Assembly (NCBI GenBank): GCA_913041025.1
Contig: CAJWGQ010000055.1
Span: 1 to 15,279, forward strand
Direction of reading: 5' to 3'
Source: an uncultured Gammaproteobacteria bacterium
GTDB lineage: Bacteria; Pseudomonadota; Gammaproteobacteria; Pseudomonadales; Azotimanducaceae_A
DNA: 15,279 nucleotides
The position numbers and the translations under genes were made by a program. The notes beneath the pieces were generated by a model. It saw only the letters and a program-made list of their open reading frames with translations. It did not search any database and was not told the origin of the DNA. Positions 1 through 7,268 of this stretch are shown in pieces; the stretch's first letter is position 1; each line of letters begins with the position of its first letter.

Positions 1-501
1 GTACCAATGGGTACTTTTGAGGCTAAAGATGGCTTCGTTAACATTGCTGCCTTTGGAGACGTGATGTGGAAGCGATTTTGTGATGCTCTAGGGGCACAAG
101 GGTTGTTCGATGACCCTGAATATCAGACTGTCAGAGACCGGAGCAGCCGACCCAAGAAAATCAAAGAAGATATGAATCAAGTGACGAGTCAACGGACAGT
201 TAGTGATCTTGTTGAAGTGCTGAACGCGGCTGGGGTTCCCACAGGACCAATTAACAATATTGGAGAAGGGTTTGAAGATGCTCAGGTTAAACACTTAAAG
301 TTAGCGAAATTGGCGCCTCATGCTGAGCTTGGTGATCTGAATTTGGTAAGATCACCGATCAACCTTTCTCAATTCCCTCAGTCGGAATCATTTGACAATG
401 CGGCACCCGATCCAGGTGCTAATTCTGTCGAAGTCCTCGAGCAATTAGGCTTTAATCAGTTGCGAATTTCCAAGTTACAAGAAGAGGGCGTTATCGGTTG
501 A
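1..501 (+). CDS. Family III (CaiB/BaiF) CoA-transferase, C-terminal part; 5' end outside window
   Basis: The reading frame is open from the first base, so the 166 residues seen are the C-terminal part of a protein that starts upstream. The segment beginning FEAKDGFVNIAA matches the corresponding stretch of the complete family III CoA-transferase at 9809-11008 (FETKDGFVQVIA). It continues with the usual small-domain features: a helical stretch, the AAGVPTGPINNI segment and a proline-rich end. Family III enzymes move CoA between carboxylic acids through an aspartyl-CoA intermediate; the catalytic Asp lies in the missing N-terminal half. The stop codon overlaps the start of the transporter gene, so the two are almost certainly translated together, suggesting uptake of an acid and its activation. 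The substrate is unknown. The family call is secure; the ATG at 7 is internal, not the true start. Confidence 0.9.
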   Translation, partial: VPMGTFEAKDGFVNIAAFGDVMWKRFCDALGAQGLFDDPEYQTVRDRSSRPKKIKEDMNQVTSQRTVSDLVEVLNAAGVPTGPINNIGEGFEDAQVKHLKLAKLAPHAELGDLNLVRSPINLSQFPQSESFDNAAPDPGANSVEVLEQLGFNQLRISKLQEEGVIG

Positions 502-1841
502 TCAAAAGCGGTACTCTGATCGGTTATGGCTTGGGCGACTTTGGCATAAATTTGTACTTTATGTCTGTGATGACGTTCTTGCTCGTGTTTTATACCGATG
601 TGATGGGAATTCCTCCGCTTACTGCCGCGGCAATATTTGCATTCGCGCGATTTGTCGATGCGATCACTGATCCGTTAATGGGTATGATTGCAGAGAGAAC
701 TCAATCTCGTTGGGGTAGAATGCGGCCCTATTTGTTGTTTGGTGGCTTGCCGCTGGGACTAGCGGCGGTTTTAACCTTCACTGTTCCCGATTTGAGCCTC
801 GATGGTCGGATTATCTGGGCTTACGTGACCTACACGCTCTTCGGCGTGATTTACACAATGGTGACCATTCCCTATACGACCTTAACCGCCTCCATGACAA
901 TGGATTATTCGGAGAGAACTAGGTTGAGCACTTACAGAATTGGATTTGCTTTCGCGGGAGGCTGGCTGACATCCTTGATTTTCGAAGACTTTGTGAAGAG
1001 TTCTTTTTTTGGAAGTGTCGCTCAAGGACACTTTGTATTGATGAGTATGTTTGCTCTGATAGCCACTATCTTGCTTTGGGTTACTTATTACTCTGTTGAG
1101 GAGGTTGTAGTACCTCAAAAAGAAGAAAGGCCCAACCTGAAAGAAAGTCTCCAATCTGTTGTCCGAAATCCGCCTTTGTTTATAGTGATTGGCATTTTTT
1201 GCTGTGGAATGATGAGTTTCACGGTGAGGATGGCGGTGACGCCCTATTATTTTATATATAACGTGGGTGATCCCTCTCTGATTGGGTTGTTTTTGGCGAC
1301 CACGCTCGGCGCGATGATTATCGCAGTATGGCTTGTTCCCGTCATCTCGAAAAGATTTGGTAAAACTGGAGCAATCAGGATGGGCGCGTATTTGACGATA
1401 GTCTCTTGCATAGGGTTTTATTTTGCTCCCTCTGACTCTACCTTTCAGATCTTTGTCTGGGGTACTCTCGTTGCGATAGGGTCTACTCCTGTGGCCGTTT
1501 TGGGCTGGGCGATGATTCCTGATACCATCGAATATGCCCAAAGCAAGTTTGGCCATCGTGCAGATGGAATGATTTCATCTACCGCTAGCTTTTTTCAGAA
1601 GTTGGCTAAAACGGTCGGCGGTGCCGGTGTTGCTTTTGTTCTTGGGATTTCTGGTTATGTAGCGAACCAGAAACAGACCGAGGAGGCTTTGTCGGCTATT
1701 CATGCTTTGCTGACACTTGCACCCATCCCCGTCTTATTGGTGTTAATTTTTTTAACGCTGGTCTACCGTCTCGACGAACAAACCCATGATGAAATCGTTC
1801 GCGAGATTTCCGCAAGCGACACTAATTCAGATCTGGTTTAG
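498..1841 (+). CDS. GPH-family (MelB-like) sugar/organic solute:cation symporter, MFS superfamily
   Basis: A 447-residue inner-membrane transporter with about twelve hydrophobic segments. Near the N-terminus it carries the GPH signature DAITDPLMG followed by ERTQSRWGRMRPY. Asp54 and Asp58 align with the cation-binding Asp55 and Asp59 of melibiose permease MelB, so coupling to Na+ or H+ is likely. Length is normal for the family. The start is a TTG at 498 that overlaps the upstream stop (TTGA, 498-501). The next Met (residue 22) would remove half of the first membrane segment, so the TTG start is preferred. GPH members classically carry glycosides, pentosides and hexuronides, but many marine members have no known substrate. 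Overlap with a CoA-transferase gene suggests the cargo is, or becomes, a carboxylic acid; that is inference. Confidence 0.9.
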   Translation: MIKSGTLIGYGLGDFGINLYFMSVMTFLLVFYTDVMGIPPLTAAAIFAFARFVDAITDPLMGMIAERTQSRWGRMRPYLLFGGLPLGLAAVLTFTVPDLSLDGRIIWAYVTYTLFGVIYTMVTIPYTTLTASMTMDYSERTRLSTYRIGFAFAGGWLTSLIFEDFVKSSFFGSVAQGHFVLMSMFALIATILLWVTYYSVEEVVVPQKEERPNLKESLQSVVRNPPLFIVIGIFCCGMMSFTVRMAVTPYYFIYNVGDPSLIGLFLATTLGAMIIAVWLVPVISKRFGKTGAIRMGAYLTIVSCIGFYFAPSDSTFQIFVWGTLVAIGSTPVAVLGWAMIPDTIEYAQSKFGHRADGMISSTASFFQKLAKTVGGAGVAFVLGISGYVANQKQTEEALSAIHALLTLAPIPVLLVLIFLTLVYRLDEQTHDEIVREISASDTNSDLV

Positions 1842-1846
1842 AGCTT

Positions 1847-2554
1847 CTAGTGTTTGAGCTCCGCTGATTCGCCCCAGGCGCGTCGCAGCCGGTCGATGTT
1901 GAAGCCAGGTTCTTGGGATGCGCCGATGATGACTGCCTCCGAAGCAGCAATATCCTGAGCTGCTGCTAGAACTTTATCAGCAACGTCCCAAGGAATGGTA
2001 ACGGCACCATGCAGATCTGCATGAATCAGGTCACCGCTCATTACTCGCATGCCGGCGACGGTAATCGGTTGACCGAATCCTACGAGATGAACAAACGCGT
2101 GCGATGGTCCGACACGGTCAGCCATCATTTGAAAGCCTTCGGCGGCATCGGGAAGATCTCTAACGCTGCCGTCCGTGATCACCCCCAGTGCGCCTAAGCC
2201 TTTGTGAACATTTGAATTCACTTCGCCCCAGAATGAACCGTAACCTCTCTGACCGTCATCGAGATCTTGGATTACGATAATGCTGGGCTTCGGTCCCTCA
2301 TCTACATAAGCATAATATCCATCGTTCAACTGCCCGGCCTCTTTCCCTTTTAAACTAGATGGGTGCGCAGATCTGATACTCGCAGTCCTAGCAATGCCGA
2401 CCATCGGCTTTAGTTCCGGCCGAGTACAAACTAGCGGAAGAGTAGTGTATCCATAACCTCTCCGCTCCGGTGCGACTACTTCGAGAGCATTGCATACAGT
2501 TGGCGTGTCGATACTTTGCAGTTCTTCAATAAGCTTTTCAGTTAATTCAGTCAT
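1847..2554 (-). CDS. RraA / 4-hydroxy-4-methyl-2-oxoglutarate aldolase-like protein
   Basis: A 235-residue protein of the RraA-like fold, which includes HMG/CHA aldolases as well as the RNase E regulator RraA. Arg132-Asp133 followed by Asp136 (VITDGSVRDLPD) fits the R-D-x2-E/D active-site motif of the class II pyruvate aldolases. The later GDLIHADLHGAVTIP segment is the typical C-terminal signature. It is longer than regulator RraA (about 160 residues) and nearer to the aldolase-type homologues. The start at 2554 is chosen because a run of six G lies just upstream; an in-frame upstream Met at 2629 lies inside the preceding hydrolase gene. It follows the hydrolase gene with a two-base gap, so they form an operon. 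Likely role: retro-aldol cleavage or decarboxylation of a 4-hydroxy-2-oxo acid. It ends five bases from the convergent transporter gene. Confidence 0.85.
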   Translation of the reverse strand: MTELTEKLIEELQSIDTPTVCNALEVVAPERRGYGYTTLPLVCTRPELKPMVGIARTASIRSAHPSSLKGKEAGQLNDGYYAYVDEGPKPSIIVIQDLDDGQRGYGSFWGEVNSNVHKGLGALGVITDGSVRDLPDAAEGFQMMADRVGPSHAFVHLVGFGQPITVAGMRVMSGDLIHADLHGAVTIPWDVADKVLAAAQDIAASEAVIIGASQEPGFNIDRLRRAWGESAELKH

Positions 2555-2556
2555 AG

Positions 2557-3501
2557 TTACCCCCCAGAATTTAAGACTACTTGGCGCAGCGCAGATTGCA
2601 ACTGACCTTGATTGGCTTGTCGATGCCACTCGAGGAGCAATAACTTCATTGTCATTGCGACAGCTAATGGGTCGTCAAACATTAGGTGATGGTAGGTCCC
2701 GGGCATGGTGACCGTTGGAAGTAAGCCATTTGTGATTTTGGACATGTGCGCTTCGTAAAAAGCCCCGCCGTCCTCACTTTTTTCCCCCAGTATCAGGGCA
2801 CTTGGGCATTCTAGCGAGGCATATTTGTCGCGCTGGTCGATGCCCATTTCAAGATAGTCAAACAAGGCAGGATCGAATTTCCAGGTCCAGCCTCCTTCGA
2901 CCTCTTTAATTGCGTAATCAGCCATGTGGTCCAAGAGCTCTTGTCTTACTCCCGGCTGATCAGGGAGGAGACGAAATCTCTCTCTAGCGGCTTCTTTGGT
3001 GGGATAAGTTCGGAGTTTTCGGCCGGGTTTTACTCCTTCTCGGTCCACCCGTTTACCCCACTCGACATATTCTTCTGGGGGCGCGGTCGTGAAGTCCATC
3101 AGAAGCAGCCCACCAATTTTTTTTTGGAAGTGATAACAAGTTTCTAAAGCGACGTAGCCTCCAAAGCTGTGACCGACGATGAAGGGGTTTTCTTTCATTG
3201 AGGCAGCTTCGGCAGTAGCCATTACCTCTTTTGCGAAAAGCTCACCCGTGTAGCGTTCTCTCCAGTCGCTGTCACCGTTCCCCGATAGATCCAGAGCGAC
3301 GATATGGAGTTTGTCTGCTAGAAAAGGTGCCGTGAATCGCCACCACTCGAGGTGCGCATTGCTGCCGTGTATTAGGACTGCGCCTGGGTTGCCCGGATCT
3401 CCCCAGCTTTCGTAGACGATATTGGCTTTTTCAACTTCAACGAATCCTTTCTTGGACGGAACATCGAGTGCCTGATTGAACCAAAAGGGTAATTCCGACA
3501 A
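2557..3501 (-). CDS. Alpha/beta hydrolase
   Basis: An alpha/beta-hydrolase fold enzyme, 314 residues from the preferred start. It shows the oxyanion-hole HG near residue 45, the nucleophile elbow GHSFGG with Ser112, and a late His pair (GTYHHLMF, His271/272) in the place of the catalytic His. The acid after strand 7 is probably in LGEKSED. No signal peptide, so cytoplasmic. No ATG or GTG is available at the 5' end. The TTG at 3501 has a GGAAG eight bases upstream and gives MSELPFWFNQAL; a TTG at 3516 adds five residues but lacks a ribosome site. It is the first gene of a two-gene operon with the RraA-like protein. Together they could hydrolyse then aldol-cleave a ring-fission or ester intermediate, but esterase, lactonase and C-C hydrolase activities cannot be told apart here. 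Confidence 0.88.
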   Translation of the reverse strand: MSELPFWFNQALDVPSKKGFVEVEKANIVYESWGDPGNPGAVLIHGSNAHLEWWRFTAPFLADKLHIVALDLSGNGDSDWRERYTGELFAKEVMATAEAASMKENPFIVGHSFGGYVALETCYHFQKKIGGLLLMDFTTAPPEEYVEWGKRVDREGVKPGRKLRTYPTKEAARERFRLLPDQPGVRQELLDHMADYAIKEVEGGWTWKFDPALFDYLEMGIDQRDKYASLECPSALILGEKSEDGGAFYEAHMSKITNGLLPTVTMPGTYHHLMFDDPLAVAMTMKLLLLEWHRQANQGQLQSALRQVVLNSGG

Positions 3502-3564
3502 TTTATTTACTTCCAAAAAGTTCGCAACATTAGCATGGCTGATAAAAAATAGTACAGTAAGTTA

Positions 3565-3765
3565 ATGAGTTTGCTGCCAGAAACCGAGGTTATAAGTTGC
3601 CCCTATTGTGGCGAGCAGTTTGAGATAGTTATTGATGTAAGTGTCCAAGAACAAAGTTACATAGAAGATTGCTACGTTTGTTGTCGGCCGATCTCTTTAT
3701 CCGTAGTGGTTGACGATCTAGGCGAAATTGTATCGGTGCTCGCGCGAGATGAAAACGAGTGTTAA
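3565..3765 (+). CDS. CPXCG-motif cysteine-rich small protein
   Basis: A 66-residue acidic protein with a CPYCG knuckle (Cys12, Cys15) and a second cluster DCYVCCRPI (Cys36, Cys39, Cys40). This arrangement is that of the CPXCG cysteine-rich family, common in gammaproteobacteria. The four Cys probably bind one zinc; the biochemical role of the family is not established to my knowledge. The start ATG is the only reasonable one and its ribosome site is weak (TAAG). It is divergent from the hydrolase, with about 60 bases between their starts, and is followed 27 bases later by the CoA-transferase gene, so co-transcription is possible but need not mean shared function. Confidence 0.85.
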   Translation: MSLLPETEVISCPYCGEQFEIVIDVSVQEQSYIEDCYVCCRPISLSVVVDDLGEIVSVLARDENEC

Positions 3766-3792
3766 GTTAAAGAGCTAGTAAGGGGGGATTTT

Positions 3793-4989
3793 ATGGAATA
3801 TCTGCTAGAAGACATCACAGTGATAGATGCGGCCACGTTCTTGGCTGGCCCAGGGGCCTCCACAATCCTTTCTGATTTTGGAGCGAATATCATAAAAATT
3901 GAACCTCCTAGCGGAGACACCTACCGCTCTCTGGTTGGTTCATACCCTGTCCCCTATCACTGGTTACTGACTTCTCGTAACAAAAAAAGTTTGGCGCTTG
4001 ATCTAACTAAGGATGCAGGCCAGGAGCTTATGCATCGCATGATTGCGAAAGCAGATGTGTTAACCACGAATTTTCTGGATCGGCAGTTGCATCGTTACAA
4101 GCTCGAGTACGAAACAGTCAATAAAATTAACCCGAGGATTATCTATGCTCACATCAGTGGATATGGGCGCGAGGGCCCGGAAGTGGAGCGGAGAGCATTT
4201 GATATCACTGCTTGGTGGGCAAGATCTGGGATGATGGAGTTCGTAAGAGATCAGGGTCAGACGCCCTTAGCGTCAGCGCCCGGTATGGGCGACCACTCTA
4301 CAGCAACAGCCTTCTTTGGTGCCATCATGACGGGGCTCTATCGAAGGGAGAAAACAGGTGAAGGATCTTTCGTCTCAACCTCGTTAGCGGCAAATGGTGT
4401 ATGGGCCAACGGGATGGCCTTACAAGGTGTTGTGGCTGGAAATGATTTGGGAGCGCACAGACAAGAAAAGGGATGGGTGAACCCTTTGAACGCCTGTTAT
4501 TGCACAAGTGATAGTCAATATCTTGTGTTAGCAATAATTAATACCGGGCGAGAGTATCCCAAATTTTGTAGCGCGCTAGGGCAAGAGGTCTGGTTGGAGG
4601 ATGCTCGATTTAGCAACATAAAAGAGATGTACCGAAATCGGATGGAGTTTCAGAATTTAGTTCAAAAAATCATTGGCGAGATGACTTTTGACGAGGTGAG
4701 TCGACGGCTTGAAGAGCAAGGGATTACCTATGGGATTGTTCAAAAAATGGCTGATGTCTTGGATGATGAACAACTAAGAGCTGCAGGTATTGTCATAGAG
4801 ACCGGAGACTCAACCGGAGATTATAATTTAACCATCAACAGTCCGATCAATGTCAAAGAAGCCAAAAAGAAAAAGCCAGTCAGAGCTCCTGAGATTGGTG
4901 CAGATAGCCTTCAGGTGCTGCGTTCGTTGGATTTTGAAGAAGAGTATATTCAGGAACTCGTGAGTTCCGATGTGGTAGTTGCAGGTTAG
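3793..4989 (+). CDS. Family III (CaiB/BaiF) CoA-transferase
   Basis: A complete 398-residue family III CoA-transferase. The N-terminus has the family's AATFLAGPGAS and IIKIEPPSGD segments. The YAHISGYGREGP stretch precedes RRAFDITAWWARSG, where Asp137 is in the position of the catalytic Asp that forms the aspartyl-CoA anhydride (Asp169 in formyl-CoA transferase). GMGDHSTA near residue 164 matches the conserved GD segment of the large domain. Start is ATG with a strong AAGGGGGG site. The LLM oxidoreductase gene follows after 22 bases with its own ribosome site, so the two form an operon. Likely role: transfer of CoA from an acyl-CoA donor to a carboxylic acid so that it can enter a degradative route. 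The active-site loop (AFDITAWWARSG) differs from the more usual AFDGAIQASSG in the 9809-11008 copy, so a different substrate is likely. Confidence 0.93.
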   Translation: MEYLLEDITVIDAATFLAGPGASTILSDFGANIIKIEPPSGDTYRSLVGSYPVPYHWLLTSRNKKSLALDLTKDAGQELMHRMIAKADVLTTNFLDRQLHRYKLEYETVNKINPRIIYAHISGYGREGPEVERRAFDITAWWARSGMMEFVRDQGQTPLASAPGMGDHSTATAFFGAIMTGLYRREKTGEGSFVSTSLAANGVWANGMALQGVVAGNDLGAHRQEKGWVNPLNACYCTSDSQYLVLAIINTGREYPKFCSALGQEVWLEDARFSNIKEMYRNRMEFQNLVQKIIGEMTFDEVSRRLEEQGITYGIVQKMADVLDDEQLRAAGIVIETGDSTGDYNLTINSPINVKEAKKKKPVRAPEIGADSLQVLRSLDFEEEYIQELVSSDVVVAG

Positions 4990-5011
4990 TTTAGGAGAAG
5001 GGGTGTAACGA

Positions 5012-5887
5012 ATGAAGTTGGGTATTCATGCGGGTCCTCAGGACCTTTCTATGGAGGAGTTGAAGCGTCTGTGGTCGATCGGCGATTCAAAGGGATTTCA
5101 CTGGGTCTCTGTTTGGGATCATTTTTATGCAAATCCGCTGAGTTCCAGAGACAACCCTTGCTTCGAGGGCGTGTCGGCGATGTCTGGGCTTGCAGCGATG
5201 ACAAAAAATGTGAGAGTGGGGTGTTTGGTTTTTTGCGCGTTATTCCGTAATCCAGGGTTATTGGCAAAGGCTGGGGTCACAATTGATCATCTGTCTGGTG
5301 GTCGAGCAGATATTGGTATTGGAGCGGGATGGTTTGAAGAAGAGTTTCGTGAGTTTGGTTATGGGTTTCCTCCGCTTGGAGAGCGCTTTGCGCAGTTGGA
5401 AGAAGCGTTAGAGCTGATTAGTGCACTTTGGAAAGCTAAACCAATTGAAAACAAGGGACGGTTTTATGATTTGAGGGGTGCAGTATGCAGCCCCCAACCC
5501 CTGGGACTGAAGCTATGGATAGGAGGTAGGGGTAAGGAGAAAACTCCCCGACTTGCTGCCAGGTTTGCTGACGGATTTAACATGCCTTATGTGTCTCCGG
5601 AGTTGGCTGGAGACCGTTTGCAACGAGTGCGGAGAGCTTGCGATGAAGTTGGTCGCGATTTTTCTGAAATCGATAGCAGTGTCAATCTAGGCTTTTATAT
5701 GAATTCAGATCGAAAGCCCGATATTGCCGCCGAAGGAAGTCTCACTGGAGGCACCCAAGAGGCTATCGATATGATTGGAAAATTTCGCGATGTTGGGATC
5801 CAAGGGATTAATATCGCCTTTCGCCCGCCAATAGATTGGGATGCTTTGCAAGAGTATATCGAAGAGGTGATGCCAGCATTTAGCTAA
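5012..5887 (+). CDS. LLM-class flavin/F420-dependent oxidoreductase
   Basis: A 291-residue luciferase-like TIM-barrel protein. It has the family's SVWDHF segment (residues 33-38), VRVGCLV, the central IDHLSGGRADIGIGAGWFEEEF block (residues 91-112) and the following GERFAQLEEAL helix. This pattern resembles the Rv1855c-type subgroup usually labelled F420-dependent, though in proteobacteria many relatives probably use FMN. Start is ATG with AGGAG and AAGGGG upstream; the gene follows the CoA-transferase after 22 bases in one operon. Possible reactions are a redox step or monooxygenation of a small organic substrate or thioester; none can be assigned. The final bases overlap the convergent metallophosphoesterase gene by four bases. 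Cofactor identity is the main uncertainty. Confidence 0.9.
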   Translation: MKLGIHAGPQDLSMEELKRLWSIGDSKGFHWVSVWDHFYANPLSSRDNPCFEGVSAMSGLAAMTKNVRVGCLVFCALFRNPGLLAKAGVTIDHLSGGRADIGIGAGWFEEEFREFGYGFPPLGERFAQLEEALELISALWKAKPIENKGRFYDLRGAVCSPQPLGLKLWIGGRGKEKTPRLAARFADGFNMPYVSPELAGDRLQRVRRACDEVGRDFSEIDSSVNLGFYMNSDRKPDIAAEGSLTGGTQEAIDMIGKFRDVGIQGINIAFRPPIDWDALQEYIEEVMPAFS

Positions 5888-7065
5888 GACTTTATAAAAG
5901 TCTTGATCTTTTGGTTAATGTCTAGCCATTGCCCACTTTTTGTTTGGAACGGAATGTGGACCCTACACTCTGGTGTGGATTCGGGCTCTCGATCTAAATC
6001 AAATTGGGCGTTAATACTGAGACTGCCTGTATCCTCGGGCCCAAGCTCTAAAGGAAGTATTTTGGTAGGGTTGAATAGCCAGCGGTTGTCATCTGAAAAG
6101 CATTCGACGCGAAGAACGAGTGAGCGTTGACTCTTGTTATTGAATTTGAGCCCCAATATGAACTCGTTTGGTCTAAGTGGCTTTAGCGCGACTTTTCGTT
6201 TGGTTAGGTTTCGGCCAATCGCAAACAAGTCGTAATTATCCTGGGCTGAAACGACGTTCGAATTTTGAATTGAATCTGCTGTGATTACAGCAACCTGCAC
6301 TTGTTCTTCGCTGACTGAGACCTGCAATAATTGATGGAAACCTCCTGCTTCAGGAAGAGAATGAGCCAGATTCGCCGCCGCGTTTGTCATCGAATACTGG
6401 ATACCGTCTTTAACTATCTGGTGGTAGTGATGATGATGACCATAAAATACGTGGCTTACTCCATATCGTAAGAACAAGCGATGTACCTTTTCGGTGTTTT
6501 TTAAGAGTAAAGCGGGCTTATGCATGAATGCGAATTTATGCTGGCTCTTGGACTTTTTTAGCTGTTCTTCAAGCCATTTCATTTGTTTAGGACCAATTCG
6601 GTTTTTGCCCTCTAGTGAGTCGGTGTTGACCAGGAAAAACTGAGAATTTTTATAGTTGAAGCTTTTGAATAGATCTCCCCAATGCGACTCGTAAAGTGCT
6701 TCTAGAGCTGGATCTACTTGTCGGCGAGCGTTATACACATCGTGGTTGCCGGGTACTGGAAGAAATGGAATGGGCTTAAGCGGTTCAATTTGCTTTTTGA
6801 AACGAGACCATTCTCGATTAACAGTCTCCAGGTCGTCGTTATAACCCTGGATCAGGTCACCGACCTGGATCACAAAGGCAGGCATTAATAACTTAGTTTG
6901 ATCGACAATTCGGTTGAATTTTGCGGGATCGTGGAATTGTGAATCCCCGAGTATGACAAAGTGAAATTCATTTTCCTTTTCTTGAGGCAAATTGCTTGAA
7001 AAAGCTGAGAGAGGCAGGAGTAAACCCATAATAGAGAGTAAGAAAACGCTTTTTATCAAGGACAT
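5884..7065 (-). CDS. Secreted metallophosphoesterase with C-terminal beta domain
   Basis: A 393-residue calcineurin-like phosphoesterase. Metal-binding motifs occur in order: GDSQFH (Asp41), GDLIQG (Asp70), GNHD (106-109), MHKP (His182) and GHHHHYH (209-215). The N-terminus MSLIKSVFLLSIMGLLLPLSAFSS is a clear signal peptide, so it is exported to the periplasm or as a lipid-free surface protein. Start at 7065 is chosen because GGAGG lies ten bases upstream and the signal peptide then begins immediately; an upstream in-frame Met at 7137 would add 24 residues before it. The last about 130 residues hold no metal motifs and look beta-rich, perhaps an Ig-like domain. Likely role: hydrolysis of a phosphomonoester or diester, useful for phosphate scavenging. 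It stands alone, divergent from fumarase. Confidence 0.88.
   Translation of the reverse strand: MSLIKSVFLLSIMGLLLPLSAFSSNLPQEKENEFHFVILGDSQFHDPAKFNRIVDQTKLLMPAFVIQVGDLIQGYNDDLETVNREWSRFKKQIEPLKPIPFLPVPGNHDVYNARRQVDPALEALYESHWGDLFKSFNYKNSQFFLVNTDSLEGKNRIGPKQMKWLEEQLKKSKSQHKFAFMHKPALLLKNTEKVHRLFLRYGVSHVFYGHHHHYHQIVKDGIQYSMTNAAANLAHSLPEAGGFHQLLQVSVSEEQVQVAVITADSIQNSNVVSAQDNYDLFAIGRNLTKRKVALKPLRPNEFILGLKFNNKSQRSLVLRVECFSDDNRWLFNPTKILPLELGPEDTGSLSINAQFDLDREPESTPECRVHIPFQTKSGQWLDINQKIKTFIKS
5886..5904. terminator. Possible hairpin terminator between convergent genes
   Basis: AAGACTTT at 5886-5893 and AAAGTCTT at 5897-5904 form a perfect 8-bp stem with a three-base loop. On the + strand it is followed by TGATCTTTT, a broken T-tract. 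It overlaps the LLM stop codon and encodes the last residues of the metallophosphoesterase (KTFIKS), so one hairpin serves both 3' ends. The stem is AT-rich, so efficiency is uncertain. Confidence 0.35.
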
Positions 7066-7161
7066 TGGGGGTTTTCCTCCGCGTGATAGGGGCTGGGCTA
7101 CTAACTTGAGATGTAACTTATTGAGTTGGAATTTCATCTATACCCGGAATTCGGCTTGCGC

Positions 7162-7176
7162 TAGAGTATTACTCTA
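7162..7176. promoter_or_regulatory. Palindrome, candidate operator between metallophosphoesterase and fumarase
   Basis: TAGAGTATTACTCTA is a perfect 7+1+7 palindrome in the 203-base gap between two divergent genes. The half-site GAGTATT (7164-7170) recurs directly at 7180-7186. The spacing and dyad look like a dimeric regulator site. It lies about 100 bases from each start codon. No regulator gene lies nearby and no confident promoter could be placed around it. Confidence 0.35.
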
Positions 7177-7268
7177 TACGAGTATTGCTGTCTTCGGGAG
7201 ATGGCATTTGTATTGATTTTCTTGGGTGTCGTTATTTAAAAATCTGTTTTTATCAGGGAGCGGTTCGG

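Noticed and set aside
882..1556. 224-codon minus-strand open frame inside the transporter gene
   Set aside because: It lies fully opposite a well-supported membrane protein, and its translation is rich in Arg, His, Ser and Lys with no recognisable domain: a shadow frame.
1820..1863. Terminator between the transporter and the convergent RraA-like gene
   Set aside because: Only a five-base GAGCT/AGCTC stem with a long loop and no T-tract is present.
7066..7137. 24-residue N-terminal extension of the metallophosphoesterase
   Set aside because: It would bury the signal peptide, and the downstream ATG at 7065 has a GGAGG site.
7185..7268. N-terminal extension of fumarase from a TTG
   Set aside because: The GTG at 7269 has a good ribosome site and gives the start typical of Pseudomonas-like class I fumarases.
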